A stretch of DNA of 14,596 bases from Pirellulales bacterium (GCA_030642635.1 DAOWNK010000057.1:1-14596); one strand, 5' to 3'. Shown: positions 4,095 through 12,240, counted from the first letter of the stretch. The notes: generated from the sequence alone by a model not told the origin. Numbers and translations are program-made.

Positions 4095-6731
4095 ATGGCC
4101 TTCCGCATGGACAAACTGACGATCAAGGCACAGGAGGCGGTCGCCGCTGCGCAGGAACTGGCCGCCGACCGGGGCCATCCTGAAATCGACCCGCTGCATC
4201 TGCTGGCCGCGCTGCTGGCCGAGCGCGACGGTGCGGTCGGGCCGGTCTTCGATCAGATCGGTGTGAACCGCAGCCAGTTCGATCGGATCGTCGACTCGGA
4301 ACTGAACCATTTTGCGAAGGTTTCAGGCGGTTCTCCACCCGGGCCGAACCGTGAGTTGCAACAGGTGCTCGAAGCCGCCCAGCGTGAAGCCGACACCATG
4401 AAAGACGAGTTCGTCTCGACCGAGCACCTACTGTTGGCATTGGCCAAGGTCGATTCTAAGGCACAGCGCGTGCTCAAGCTAAACGCGGTAACCGAGCACG
4501 AATTACTAAAAGCACTCCAGGAGGTGCGCGGCAGCACTCGCGTGACCGATCAGACGCCCGAGGAGAAGTTCCAGGCGCTTAAGCGTTACGGAATAGACCT
4601 GGTCGAGCGTGCCAGACAGGGCAAGCTGGATCCGGTGATCGGCCGCGACCAGGAGATACGCCGCATCATCCAGGTTCTGTCACGCCGAACGAAAAACAAC
4701 CCGGTGCTGATCGGCGAGCCGGGCGTGGGCAAAACGGCCATCGCCGAGGGGCTTGCGCTGCGGATCGTCGACGGCGACGTGCCGGAGAGCCTGAAGAACA
4801 AGCGTGTCGTGGCGCTCGATATGGGCGCGTTGATCGCCGGCACGAAGTTTCGAGGTGAGTTCGAGGAACGGCTGAAGGCAGTGCTGAACGAGGTAAACGA
4901 CGCCGGCGGCACGGTGATCATGTTCATCGACGAGCTGCACACTGTAGTCGGCGCAGGCCGAGCGGAGGGCGGCAGCGATGCGGCAAACCTGCTCAAGCCG
5001 GCCTTAGCGCGCGGCGAGCTTCGATGCGTCGGGGCAACCACGCTGGACGAGTACCGCAAGTACATCGAGAAGGACGCCGCGTTGGAACGCCGCTTCCAGC
5101 CGGTGCAGGTCGACGAGCCGAGCGTGGAGGACACTATCGCCATCCTTCGTGGACTCAAGCCGCGCTACGAGGCGCACCACGGCGTGAAGATAACCGACTC
5201 GGCGTTGGTGGCGGCCGCGAACCTCTCGCACCGTTACATCGCCGACCGGTTCCTGCCGGACAAGGCCATCGACCTGATGGACGAGGCGACCAGCCGCATA
5301 GCGATGGAGCTTGAGAGCGTGCCGACGGCGATCGACCAGGCCCAGCGGCGGCGGACGCAGTTGGAGTTGGCCGACCGTCAGTTGGCCGAAGAAAAGGGTG
5401 AAGACGCCCGGCAACGCCGCGAAGAGATCAAAGCCGAGATGGAAGTGCTCGACCGAGAGCTATCCGCGCTGCACGAGCAATGGGAGCGCGAGAAGCTCGG
5501 CCGCGGCGACGTGCAGAAAACCCGGCAAGAGCAGGAGGAGGTTAACTTCGAGTTCGAGCAGCTCGATGCCGCCATCAAGCAGAAATCGGCCGCCGGTGGA
5601 GCGATTCCAGAGGAGGATTATCAGCGACTCTACGAGTTTGACGTACGACGCAAGCAACTCGATGAGCAGATCGCCGACGAATCTGCCAAGGAAAAACAAA
5701 ACGAACCGGCCACCGGCCGACGACTACTCCGACAAGAAGTCACCGAAGAGGAAATCGCCGAGGTCGTAAGCGCATGGACCGGAATACCGATCTCGCGGAT
5801 GATCGAATCGGAACGGGCGAAGCTGCTGGTCATGGAGGAGCGAATCCATCAGCGGCTGATCGGGCAGGACGAGGCGGTCGAGGCGGTCACCAACGCCGTG
5901 CGACGCAACCGCTCCGGATTGCAGGACCCGAACCGGCCGATCGGCTCGTTCATCTTCCTCGGCCCGACCGGCGTGGGCAAGACCGAGCTGTGCAAGGCCC
6001 TGGCCGAAGTAATGTTCGACGACCAGGACGCCATGATCCGCATGGACATGAGCGAGTTCATGGAGCGGCACACTGTCAGTCGCTTAATCGGCGCGCCGCC
6101 GGGCTACATCGGCTACGAAGAAGGCGGGCGGCTGACCGAGGCCGTCCGACGCCGACCGTACTGTGTTATCCTGTTGGACGAGATCGAGAAGGCCCACCGC
6201 GACGTGTTCAACATCCTGCTGCAAGTGCTCGACGACGGCCGGCTGAGCGACAACCACGGCCACACGGTCGATTTCACCAACACGATTATCGTGATGACCA
6301 GCAACATCGGCAGCCAGCTCATCCATGAGATTTCACGCGAGCACGGCACCGAGGATGATATCCGCGAGGCGGTCGAAGAGTCGCTCCGGTCGCGATTCCT
6401 GCCGGAGTTTCTCAACCGAATCGACGAGACGATCGTCTTCCACCCGCTCCAGCGTGAGCAGATTCGCAAGATCGTCGAACTACAGGTGGAGCAGCTTGGG
6501 GTGCAACTTTCGGAACACGGCATCGAGTTGGAAGTCACTACCGCGGCGCTGGACGAGATTTCCCGACGGGGTTACGACCCGACGTTCGGCGCCCGGCCGC
6601 TGAAACGAGTGATCCAGCAGCAAATCCAAAATCCGCTGGCCGTCGAGTTGCTCAATCGCGAGTTTACCGAAGGCAGCCGCGTGAAGATCGACTTCGTCGA
6701 CGGCGAGTTTGGTTTCGAGCGTGTGGAATAG
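4095..6731 (+). CDS. clpB: ATP-dependent disaggregase ClpB (Hsp100)
   Basis: This 878-residue protein is a full-length ClpB, the hexameric AAA+ machine that threads aggregated proteins and refolds them with DnaK. It has the Clp N domain (about 5-148, starting MDKLTIKAQEAV). The first AAA+ module has Walker A GEPGVGKT (207-214) and Walker B VIMFIDE (274-280). A coiled-coil M domain lies at about 415-540, rich in E, Q, R and K and typical of ClpB rather than ClpA or ClpX. The second AAA+ module has Walker A GPTGVGKT (623-630) and Walker B VILLDE (691-696), ending in the ClpB C-terminal domain (GYDPTFGARPLKR). Start ATG 4095 gives MAFRMDKLT; ATG 4107 (MDKLT) is an alternative. It probably shared a transcript with dnaK. 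Its leader and ribosome binding site now derive from the right cassette hairpin. Confidence 0.98.
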   Translation: MAFRMDKLTIKAQEAVAAAQELAADRGHPEIDPLHLLAALLAERDGAVGPVFDQIGVNRSQFDRIVDSELNHFAKVSGGSPPGPNRELQQVLEAAQREADTMKDEFVSTEHLLLALAKVDSKAQRVLKLNAVTEHELLKALQEVRGSTRVTDQTPEEKFQALKRYGIDLVERARQGKLDPVIGRDQEIRRIIQVLSRRTKNNPVLIGEPGVGKTAIAEGLALRIVDGDVPESLKNKRVVALDMGALIAGTKFRGEFEERLKAVLNEVNDAGGTVIMFIDELHTVVGAGRAEGGSDAANLLKPALARGELRCVGATTLDEYRKYIEKDAALERRFQPVQVDEPSVEDTIAILRGLKPRYEAHHGVKITDSALVAAANLSHRYIADRFLPDKAIDLMDEATSRIAMELESVPTAIDQAQRRRTQLELADRQLAEEKGEDARQRREEIKAEMEVLDRELSALHEQWEREKLGRGDVQKTRQEQEEVNFEFEQLDAAIKQKSAAGGAIPEEDYQRLYEFDVRRKQLDEQIADESAKEKQNEPATGRRLLRQEVTEEEIAEVVSAWTGIPISRMIESERAKLLVMEERIHQRLIGQDEAVEAVTNAVRRNRSGLQDPNRPIGSFIFLGPTGVGKTELCKALAEVMFDDQDAMIRMDMSEFMERHTVSRLIGAPPGYIGYEEGGRLTEAVRRRPYCVILLDEIEKAHRDVFNILLQVLDDGRLSDNHGHTVDFTNTIIVMTSNIGSQLIHEISREHGTEDDIREAVEESLRSRFLPEFLNRIDETIVFHPLQREQIRKIVELQVEQLGVQLSEHGIELEVTTAALDEISRRGYDPTFGARPLKRVIQQQIQNPLAVELLNREFTEGSRVKIDFVDGEFGFERVE

Positions 6732-6772
6732 CCGCTTTCGTCTTTGCACCGCCACATCTATTTTGCCACACG

Positions 6773-6790
6773 CGGCGAACAAGTTCGCCG
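6773..6790. terminator. Candidate bidirectional terminator between convergent clpB and rluD
   Basis: CGGCGAAC (6773-6780), AA, GTTCGCCG (6783-6790) is a perfect 8-bp inverted repeat in the 94-bp gap between two convergent genes. The 2-nt loop is very tight, so the innermost pair probably opens. No clear T-run follows on either strand. It could instead be a single unit of another hairpin-repeat family. Confidence 0.4.
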
Positions 6791-6825
6791 GCTAAATTAG
6801 ACAAAACATCAAACGCCGGAACTTC

Positions 6826-7818
6826 TCAAACGCCGCGATACTCGCGCAGTTCCGCCAGCACGGTTGCCATGTCATCGGGCAACGGCGCCTCGACCTCCAT
6901 CGGCCGGAGAGTTGTCGGATGTATGAATTTCAGCCGCCGGGCGTGTAACGCCTGGCGAGCCAGCAGCACGAGTTCGTCCGTCGGGTCGCGACGTATCTCG
7001 CCGCGGGTGATTCTCGAACGGCCGCCGTACCGGCGATCGCACAGCACCGCAGCGCCGACGTGGTTCAAGTGCACGCGAATCTGGTGCGTGCGGCCTGTCA
7101 TCAATGCGACCTTTACCGCCGCGAAACCGTCGAACCGCTCCGCGACCTCGTAAAACGTCCGAGCCGAGCGCGCCCGGGGGTCGCTGCGACGGATCGCCAT
7201 CTGCTGTCGGACTTTTGGGTGAACGCCGATCGGCTCGTCGATCAGATCGCGGTCGCGGTCGAGACAACCGACCACAAGTGCGAAATACTCTTTTTCGACC
7301 GATCGGTCGGCAAACTGTGCGGCCAGTTTGGCGTGTGAGAGATCGCTCAGCGCGACCAGAATCGCACCGCTTGTGTCGCGGTCCAGGCGATGAACGATAC
7401 CGGGCCGCAACGGTCCGGCGGCGGCGCTCAGGTTCCGGCCGAAACGGTACTGCAGCGCACCGGCCAGCGTGCCGGACCAATTCCCCCGCGCCGGGTGCAC
7501 GACCATGCCCGGCGGCTTGTTGACGACTGCCAGGTGGTTGTCTTCGTAGATAATATCCAGCGGGATGTTTTCCGGCGTGGGCGCCTCGCGTGGGATTTCC
7601 GGCAGTACGATCTCGACCCGCTGCCCGGGCTTCAGCCGATACGCCGGCTTGCCGCCCCGGCGGTCGATCTTTACCCCGCCGGCGGTGATTACCCGTCGCA
7701 GGTGAACGCGGCTGTAACCGGTGAAGTGACGAGCCAGGAACGCATCGAGCCGCCGGCCCGACTCCTCCGGCGCGACTATTAACTCAACCGGCTCGGAGGA
7801 AAGCTGCTGGGGTGACAT
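6826..7818 (-). CDS. rluD: RluD-family 23S rRNA pseudouridine synthase
   Basis: This 330-residue protein has an N-terminal S4 RNA-binding domain (about 20-75, GRRLDAFLARHFTGYSR) followed by an RsuA/RluA catalytic domain. The signature GIVHRLDRDTSG (140-151) contains the catalytic aspartate D146, and GRTHQIRVHL and LHARRLKF are the other family blocks. By family it converts uridines in 23S rRNA, most likely in helix 69 as in E. coli RluD, to pseudouridine; the exact target cannot be read from sequence, and RluC is a less likely alternative. It lies 31 bp after the TPR-like gene on the same strand and is probably co-transcribed. No Shine-Dalgarno is visible before ATG 7818, which suggests translation coupled to the upstream gene or leader-independent initiation. 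It is convergent with clpB. Confidence 0.93.
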   Translation of the reverse strand: MSPQQLSSEPVELIVAPEESGRRLDAFLARHFTGYSRVHLRRVITAGGVKIDRRGGKPAYRLKPGQRVEIVLPEIPREAPTPENIPLDIIYEDNHLAVVNKPPGMVVHPARGNWSGTLAGALQYRFGRNLSAAAGPLRPGIVHRLDRDTSGAILVALSDLSHAKLAAQFADRSVEKEYFALVVGCLDRDRDLIDEPIGVHPKVRQQMAIRRSDPRARSARTFYEVAERFDGFAAVKVALMTGRTHQIRVHLNHVGAAVLCDRRYGGRSRITRGEIRRDPTDELVLLARQALHARRLKFIHPTTLRPMEVEAPLPDDMATVLAELREYRGV

Positions 7819-7849
7819 GGCAGCGCTTGGTCAATTTGCAATAGCTTAT

Positions 7850-8599
7850 TTATTCGTTTCCGTCGGTGCTCTTTTCTTCCAGGTCCATCATCATGCCGGG
7901 CTGAAAGATCGGTCCGTCTTCCGGCAGCGAATCCAGATCGAACGATGGGTACTTGCCGGGCATACCAGGCTCGTCGGTATATTCCGGCTTCGGGTCGAAC
8001 TTGGCGAACCGATCGTACCATTGCTTGGTGGTTTGTAGTTTCAGTTCGTCCGCTCGCCGCCGGGCGGCAGCCGCATACGCCCCGTCCGGCCACGTGCGAG
8101 CGGTATCCTCGTATCGCCGGATCGCCTGGTCCAGGTCGCCTTGCGATTCCAACGCGCGGGCCAGGCCGTATGTGGCGCGTTCCAGCAGCATTTCCCGACG
8201 GCTCTGACGGCGGACGGTTGTGTAGTGATCCACCGCGTGTCGGAGTTCCTGGTTGGCGTTGGCCTTGTTGATACACAACAACTTGCAGCCGATGTTCAGG
8301 TGCAGATCGCCGGCGATCACGGCGGCCCAGTGTCCCAGGTGCGTGTTCGGGTATTTCTCGGCGATTTGATCGAAATCGGCCGTGCCGCCTTGCGAGAAGG
8401 CTGCGTAGAATTGGTCCCAGCCGTCGGCCGTTTTCGCCGCCGATTGTCGGCCCCACCAGGCGTACCCCCCGACCGTAGCTACAGCCAAAATCAGCACCGC
8501 CAGGATCGCATTTTGGTACGGTTTGATCGTATTTATCAGATCGGCCAGCCAATCGGCCAGTTCGTTTTTTTCCAGTTCGTGACGACGCTCGCTTTTCAT
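7850..8599 (-). CDS. Membrane-anchored TPR-like (YfgM-like) protein
   Basis: The 249-residue product begins with a charged cytoplasmic segment (MKSERRHELEKNELADWLAD) and a single membrane helix (about 29-48, AILAVLILAVATVGGYAWW). A soluble region with degenerate tetratricopeptide-like helix pairs follows (about 58-190, for example ATYGLARALESQGDLDQAIRRYEDTARTWPDG), then a Pro/Asp-rich tail. The arrangement resembles YfgM, a SecYEG-associated periplasmic chaperone subunit, but length and tail differ and the match is by layout only. Function is therefore unproven; a scaffold at the inner membrane is the safest statement. It is the first gene of a two-gene unit with rluD. The ATG at 8599 has only a weak AGG-type ribosome binding site. 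Confidence 0.8.
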   Translation of the reverse strand: MKSERRHELEKNELADWLADLINTIKPYQNAILAVLILAVATVGGYAWWGRQSAAKTADGWDQFYAAFSQGGTADFDQIAEKYPNTHLGHWAAVIAGDLHLNIGCKLLCINKANANQELRHAVDHYTTVRRQSRREMLLERATYGLARALESQGDLDQAIRRYEDTARTWPDGAYAAAARRRADELKLQTTKQWYDRFAKFDPKPEYTDEPGMPGKYPSFDLDSLPEDGPIFQPGMMMDLEEKSTDGNE

Positions 8600-8616
8600 A
8601 ATTTCACGCCTGCATT

Positions 8617-8645
8617 ATTATATGGTTAGAAATAGGGGATATCCA
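8617..8645 (-). promoter_or_regulatory. Candidate sigma-70 promoter of the TPR-rluD unit
   Basis: On the minus strand TGGATA (8645-8640) matches 4 of 6 bases of the -35 consensus. After a 17-bp spacer the consensus -10 TATAAT (8622-8617) follows. The start of transcription would fall about 10 nt before the ATG at 8599, giving a very short leader that fits the weak ribosome binding site. Confidence 0.45.
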
Positions 8646-8770
8646 TCCCACAAACGAGTATACGGCCGGCCGTTGAAATCCGTCAAGGCCACATAGGTCG
8701 ATAACTTGCATTTCGCATACATTGCGGGTAAAGTTGGTATTTAGCCGTCGTGCTTGCACGGCGCGTTGAC

Positions 8771-8831
8771 AGCGAGCCGCCGGGTTTATCCCGGCGCTGC
8801 ACTGGCGCGGGGATAAACCCCGCGGCTCGCT
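8771..8831. repeat. Paired-hairpin inverted repeat upstream of the isomerase gene (family B)
   Basis: The left unit is AGCGAGCC (8771-8778) plus hairpin GCCGGG-TTTAT-CCCGGC (8779-8795). The right unit is the inverted copy, GCGGGG-ATAAA-CCCCGC (8807-8823) plus GGCTCGCT (8824-8831). The arms differ at two places, and those two places pair with each other inside each small hairpin. The element ends 38 bp before the isomerase ATG, so it lies in that gene's promoter or leader. Nothing else recognisable is seen in 8646-8770. Confidence 0.85.
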
Positions 8832-8869
8832 TAAATACATAAAAAACTACCAAGAAAGGGTTCCAAACG

Positions 8870-9820
8870 ATGAAGACAGACAACGATCACAACAGACCTA
8901 CCCGGCTTACACGCCGCCGATTGCTGCAAGGTGCGGCCGGTGCCGTGGCGGCTGCCGCCGCCGTGCCCACAGCCGGCCTGGCGGCACCGCGTCGGGGAAG
9001 AAAAACGACGACCACAATTAAACGTGCTGTTACCAACGGACGGATCAACCAGTCGGTGTGCGACTGGTGCTTTTTGGGCGAGTGGTCGGTCAAGCCGATG
9101 ACGCTGGAAGAGTTGGCCCGGGCGTGTGCCGACATGGGCGTGAAGTCGATCGAACTGGTCGATCCGAAGTACTGGCACGTGCTGAAAAAGCACGGCCTGA
9201 TCTGCGCCTTGGCCGCCAGCCATGGGTTTGTCGAGGGTTTTAACGATAAAAAGAACCACCGGATGTGCATCGACAAGATCAAGACGGCCGTGGACGCCTG
9301 CGCGGAGGCCGGTTTCCCGTCGGTGATTACCTTCTCCGGATTCCGCAACGGGATTTCAGACGACGTTGGGTTGGAGAACACCGTAACGGGCTTGAAAAAG
9401 GTGATCGGCTATGCCGAGAAAAAGAAGGTAAACCTCTGCATGGAAGTGCTCAACAGCCGCGTGGACGTCAAGATGAAGGGGCACCCGGGCTACATGGGCG
9501 ATTCGGTCGAATGGGTCGGCGAGGTCTGCCGGCGCATCTCATCGCCGCGTATGACCATGCTGTTCGATATCTACCACGTGCAGATCATGCAGGGCGACAT
9601 TATCACCCGAATCAGAAAGTGGAAAGACTACATCGGCCACTATCACACGGCCGGCGTGCCGGGGCGCAACGAACTGGACGACACCCAGGAGCTCAACTAC
9701 CCGCCGATCATGCGCGAGATCGTCAAGACGGGCTTCAACGGCTACGTTGCCCAGGAGTTCATCCCCACACGCGATCCGGTGCAGGGACTGCGCGAGGCTG
9801 TAAAACTCTGCGACGTGTGA
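8870..9820 (+). CDS. Tat-exported sugar phosphate isomerase/epimerase (hydroxypyruvate isomerase-like)
   Basis: The 316-residue protein starts with a twin-arginine signal: TRRRLLQ (14-20), an Ala-rich hydrophobic stretch and a likely cleavage near AGLAAP (35-40). It is therefore probably exported folded to the periplasm. The rest is an AP-endonuclease-2-type TIM barrel. Candidate metal ligands and catalytic residues are E192 in CMEVLNSR, D233 and H236 in LFDIYHVQ, H259 in GHYHTAGVPGR and E296 in AQEFIPT. The GHYHTAGVPGRNELD block is characteristic of hydroxypyruvate isomerase relatives, but the real substrate could be another ketose or keto acid. ATG 8870 has AAAGGG 9 nt upstream. A paired-hairpin repeat lies just before it, and it converges on the DUF1559 gene. 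Confidence 0.88.
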   Translation: MKTDNDHNRPTRLTRRRLLQGAAGAVAAAAAVPTAGLAAPRRGRKTTTTIKRAVTNGRINQSVCDWCFLGEWSVKPMTLEELARACADMGVKSIELVDPKYWHVLKKHGLICALAASHGFVEGFNDKKNHRMCIDKIKTAVDACAEAGFPSVITFSGFRNGISDDVGLENTVTGLKKVIGYAEKKKVNLCMEVLNSRVDVKMKGHPGYMGDSVEWVGEVCRRISSPRMTMLFDIYHVQIMQGDIITRIRKWKDYIGHYHTAGVPGRNELDDTQELNYPPIMREIVKTGFNGYVAQEFIPTRDPVQGLREAVKLCDV

Positions 9821-9866
9821 TTGGGTGAACTTGGGTTACGCGGCCTACGTTTGCTTTTGCTGCAAT

Positions 9867-10811
9867 TCAGAATTGCCCGACTATTTCTCCGCCCTGTGTG
9901 GTGGTCAGGCGGTTCCACGTGTCTAGCGTGATGCCGTCGGAGAAGAATTGCACAGAGCCGTCGCACAACACGGCATGTACGCCGCCGGGATGCCGGCTGC
10001 GGGCGGCCATCTGCATCGGCGGTTGCTCGCCGTCGCTGGTCCAGGTGCACGGCGGGTTGCGACCGTTGTTGTCGCAGTACCAGTCCCGAAGCATGGCATC
10101 GGGCTGAGAGGTATTGGGTGTGAGCGAGCCGTGGAAATACGTCGCATGGCCCCACCAGGTGAAGCCGCGCAGATCGCCGCCGCCGTGACCTTGAACGGTC
10201 TCGGATACCATCAGCGTGTTGCTCAGCCCGTCGCTGATTTCCTCGAACCCGACCGCCCTGGAACGGCTATCGGCTGCGCTGATGATCATAAACGGCGCCC
10301 CGTGGAATTTGACGCCGTTTAACTCGTCCACGACGTTTCCGTCGTCGTACGTACGCCAAACATGGCCGGTGTTGCCGAAGTTGCCGACGTAATTGTGCGC
10401 GGTTATGCCCCACAAGGGTGTGCTCGGCTGATCGCTCGGGCAGGTGTAGACGGCAATCCGCTTTGTAGTTACGGCTTGGTTTGTTGCGTCCGAATAAATC
10501 AATCCGGGCACCCAATCATCATAAAGTGTCTGGTGCTCGATGTACGGCAGCAGTGCGACCGGCCATGTCCCCCAGCAGCAATCGTAGGCACCAACCGGCA
10601 GTAAGTTGTGCGTGGTGTGATAGCCGTGCAGCGCCAGGCCGATCTGCTTGAGGTTATTGGCGCACTGCATTCTTCGGGCGGCCTCGCGAGCGGCTTGCAC
10701 TGCCGGCAGCAGCAGCGCGATCAAGATACCGATGATTGCGATTACAACCAAAAGTTCTACGAGTATAAAGCCTCTGGATTTCAGATTTCGGATTTTGAAT
10801 GTTAAATTCAT
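9867..10811 (-). CDS. DUF1559 prepilin-like protein
   Basis: This 314-residue protein has a type IV prepilin N-terminus: short basic leader, then G14 before F15 as the cleavage point, with the conserved glutamate at mature position 5 (RGF-ILVELLVVIAII), and the long hydrophobic helix up to about residue 37. AREAARRMQCANNLKQIGLALHGYH follows and is the hallmark of the planctomycete DUF1559 family. The C-terminus has HPGGVHAVLCDGSVQFFSDGI, also typical. These proteins are pseudopilin-like and probably surface or periplasmic; their role is not known. I chose the ATG at 10811. An upstream in-frame ATG at 10886 would add 25 residues encoded mostly by the family C repeat, which is not credible. It may be co-transcribed with the lipoprotein and PEP-CTERM genes upstream. 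Confidence 0.93.
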   Translation of the reverse strand: MNLTFKIRNLKSRGFILVELLVVIAIIGILIALLLPAVQAAREAARRMQCANNLKQIGLALHGYHTTHNLLPVGAYDCCWGTWPVALLPYIEHQTLYDDWVPGLIYSDATNQAVTTKRIAVYTCPSDQPSTPLWGITAHNYVGNFGNTGHVWRTYDDGNVVDELNGVKFHGAPFMIISAADSRSRAVGFEEISDGLSNTLMVSETVQGHGGGDLRGFTWWGHATYFHGSLTPNTSQPDAMLRDWYCDNNGRNPPCTWTSDGEQPPMQMAARSRHPGGVHAVLCDGSVQFFSDGITLDTWNRLTTTQGGEIVGQF

Positions 10812-10827
10812 CTGTCCATAGTATCCA

Positions 10828-10895
10828 GTAGGGTGCGTGCAACGCACCATGTATCGATAATCGCAAAGTACATTGGTGCGTTTCACGCACCCTAC
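10828..10895. repeat. REP/BIME-like paired hairpin with GTAG foot (family C)
   Basis: Left unit GTAG (10828-10831) plus GGTGCGT-GCA-ACGCACC; right unit the inverted GGTGCGT-TTC-ACGCACC plus CTAC (10892-10895), with 1 mismatch in 22 bp and a 24-bp spacer between the 22-bp arms. The GTAG foot followed by a hairpin is the layout of REP sequences recognised by RAYT (TnpA-REP) transposases. The outer TAG of the right unit is the stop codon of the lipoprotein gene, and the left unit ends 17 bp before the DUF1559 start. Confidence 0.88.
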
Positions 10896-11326
10896 TTTGT
10901 TTGCATATCGAAATCGAACCGGTTCGTGCCGTCGGCGGTTACTTCTACGATAAGCTGGCTTTGCACGTTGTACTGTGCGGGGATCTGCTGCTTGGCCGGC
11001 GGCGGGACGACAGGGCCGGGCGGTTCGGCCGGCCTGTCGACCGCACTCCTCTCGACGGAAAATATCCGCACCAGGTACTTTCCCGGCGGCAAGCCCTTGG
11101 CAGCAGGTATGGCGTACTTGCCGTCGGCGATCAAGGCGCCGCTGCCCACGGCGCCTTGCCCACCGTGTGGGCTGAACTGGATTGAACCGTGTTCCACCGG
11201 CTCGCCGTCAAACGTAATCCTGCCCGATACGGCCGACCGGCCCAGCGAATCGCCGGACCCGCAGCCGGACCACGCACCTACTGCCGCCAGCACGATGCAC
11301 AGCATCCAAAACGGTCGAGATTGCAT
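10892..11326 (-). CDS. Carboxypeptidase-regulatory-like lipoprotein
   Basis: The 144-residue protein starts with a lipoprotein signal (hydrophobic 6-19, lipobox region AWSGC with C22), so it is probably lipid-anchored. One beta-sandwich domain follows, beginning VSGRITFDGEPVEHGSIQFSP (about 33-53), and a Pro-rich loop (about 96-111). It ends with IPAQYNVQSQLIVEVTADGTNRFDFDM. This is a common small planctomycete family found beside DUF1559 genes; the function is unknown. The start at 11326 is only 5 bp after the PEP-CTERM stop, with AAGG overlapping that stop, so translation is probably coupled. The TAG stop lies inside the family C repeat. Confidence 0.85.
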   Translation of the reverse strand: MQSRPFWMLCIVLAAVGAWSGCGSGDSLGRSAVSGRITFDGEPVEHGSIQFSPHGGQGAVGSGALIADGKYAIPAAKGLPPGKYLVRIFSVERSAVDRPAEPPGPVVPPPAKQQIPAQYNVQSQLIVEVTADGTNRFDFDMQTK

Positions 11327-11331
11327 CTCAC

Positions 11332-12234
11332 TTATACCTTACGCCGGCGGCGCCGCATCCAAGAGACAAAAACGACGGCAAGCGATCCGATTGTCAGCAG
11401 GGCCAGGCTCGTCGGCTCCGGCACCACCCACTTGTCGTTCAGATAGCTTTCCACCTTTCCTCGGTCTGTCCCATTGAGTTCCGACTTGTAGATGATGATC
11501 TCACCAATGTCACCTGAGAGGGGGAGTGTGTTGTCGTAGCCCCCCCTGCCGATCTCCAAGGCGGTGCTGTTGCTAACGGAGCCAGTGTAGTCGTTGTCCG
11601 TTGGGCCATTACCACCATCTGTCCAGCCGGTGCTGCTGCCATCGAGGAAGCCGAAAATCTCGCTCCCGGTAAGTTGCATCGTGAGGACGCCGAAGTCGCT
11701 CGAACGGGCATGGCTCTGCGAACCCTTGTTCTCCGGAGCGCCTCCCACACCCGCGACACGGCCGTTCATCTCGTTGGCGTTTATGGTGCTCCAAATCGAG
11801 TAGCCATCGTCCGAAGAACCACCACTCCCTTGCTTGTTAAGCCATCCTCTCGAATCCGCATCCGAATGGCTTGCCTTGCCGGCGATAAAGATGGTGAAGC
11901 CGCCGGCGTCCGGGTCGAGATCGTCGGCGTCTGCAATCGCGAGATACGGTCCCTTGTCGAAGCGCATCATGGGCAACAAACCGTTGGGCGAAGCGTTGGC
12001 GAACACCGTGGGACGATAAGTGGCGTTGGTCTGCGCTGCATCGTTGGACGATGTATTGTCGCCGACCAGTTGATCGTCCCACTGCGATACTCTGCCGCCC
12101 GTGACAGTTACCCCCGCATCGGCCTTCAACCACAGCACCAAGCTGTTGTCGGTAACCGGTAGTGTCTCCGCATGAACAGGACATGCCATGCAGGCCACCA
12201 CAACAATAAAACAGGTAGCAATACGTGAGTTCAT
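11332..12234 (-). CDS. LamG-like PEP-CTERM surface protein
   Basis: The 300-residue protein has a Sec signal peptide (about 1-22, cleavage near VHA-ET) and one concanavalin-A/LamG-like beta-sandwich (about 28-268). Typical features are SLVLWLKADAGV at the start and SGDIGEIIIYKSELNGTDRGKVESYLNDKW at the end, written here as the family's closing strand and helix. The C-terminus is a complete PEP-CTERM sorting tag: VPEP (271-274), a membrane helix (about 276-293) and an Arg cluster RRRRRK. Such proteins are processed by an exosortase and displayed on the surface or secreted; the ligand is unknown. The exosortase is not in the window. AAAGGAGA (12248-12241) lies 6 nt before ATG 12234. It is the first gene of a minus-strand series with the lipoprotein and DUF1559 genes. 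Confidence 0.9.
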   Translation of the reverse strand: MNSRIATCFIVVVACMACPVHAETLPVTDNSLVLWLKADAGVTVTGGRVSQWDDQLVGDNTSSNDAAQTNATYRPTVFANASPNGLLPMMRFDKGPYLAIADADDLDPDAGGFTIFIAGKASHSDADSRGWLNKQGSGGSSDDGYSIWSTINANEMNGRVAGVGGAPENKGSQSHARSSDFGVLTMQLTGSEIFGFLDGSSTGWTDGGNGPTDNDYTGSVSNSTALEIGRGGYDNTLPLSGDIGEIIIYKSELNGTDRGKVESYLNDKWVVPEPTSLALLTIGSLAVVFVSWMRRRRRKV

Positions 12235-12240
12235 CGGTGT

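Noticed and set aside
9862..9876. GCAATTC-A-GAATTGC palindrome at the DUF1559 stop
   Set aside because: The one-base loop cannot form a hairpin, there is no T-run, and short AT-rich palindromes of this kind arise easily by chance.
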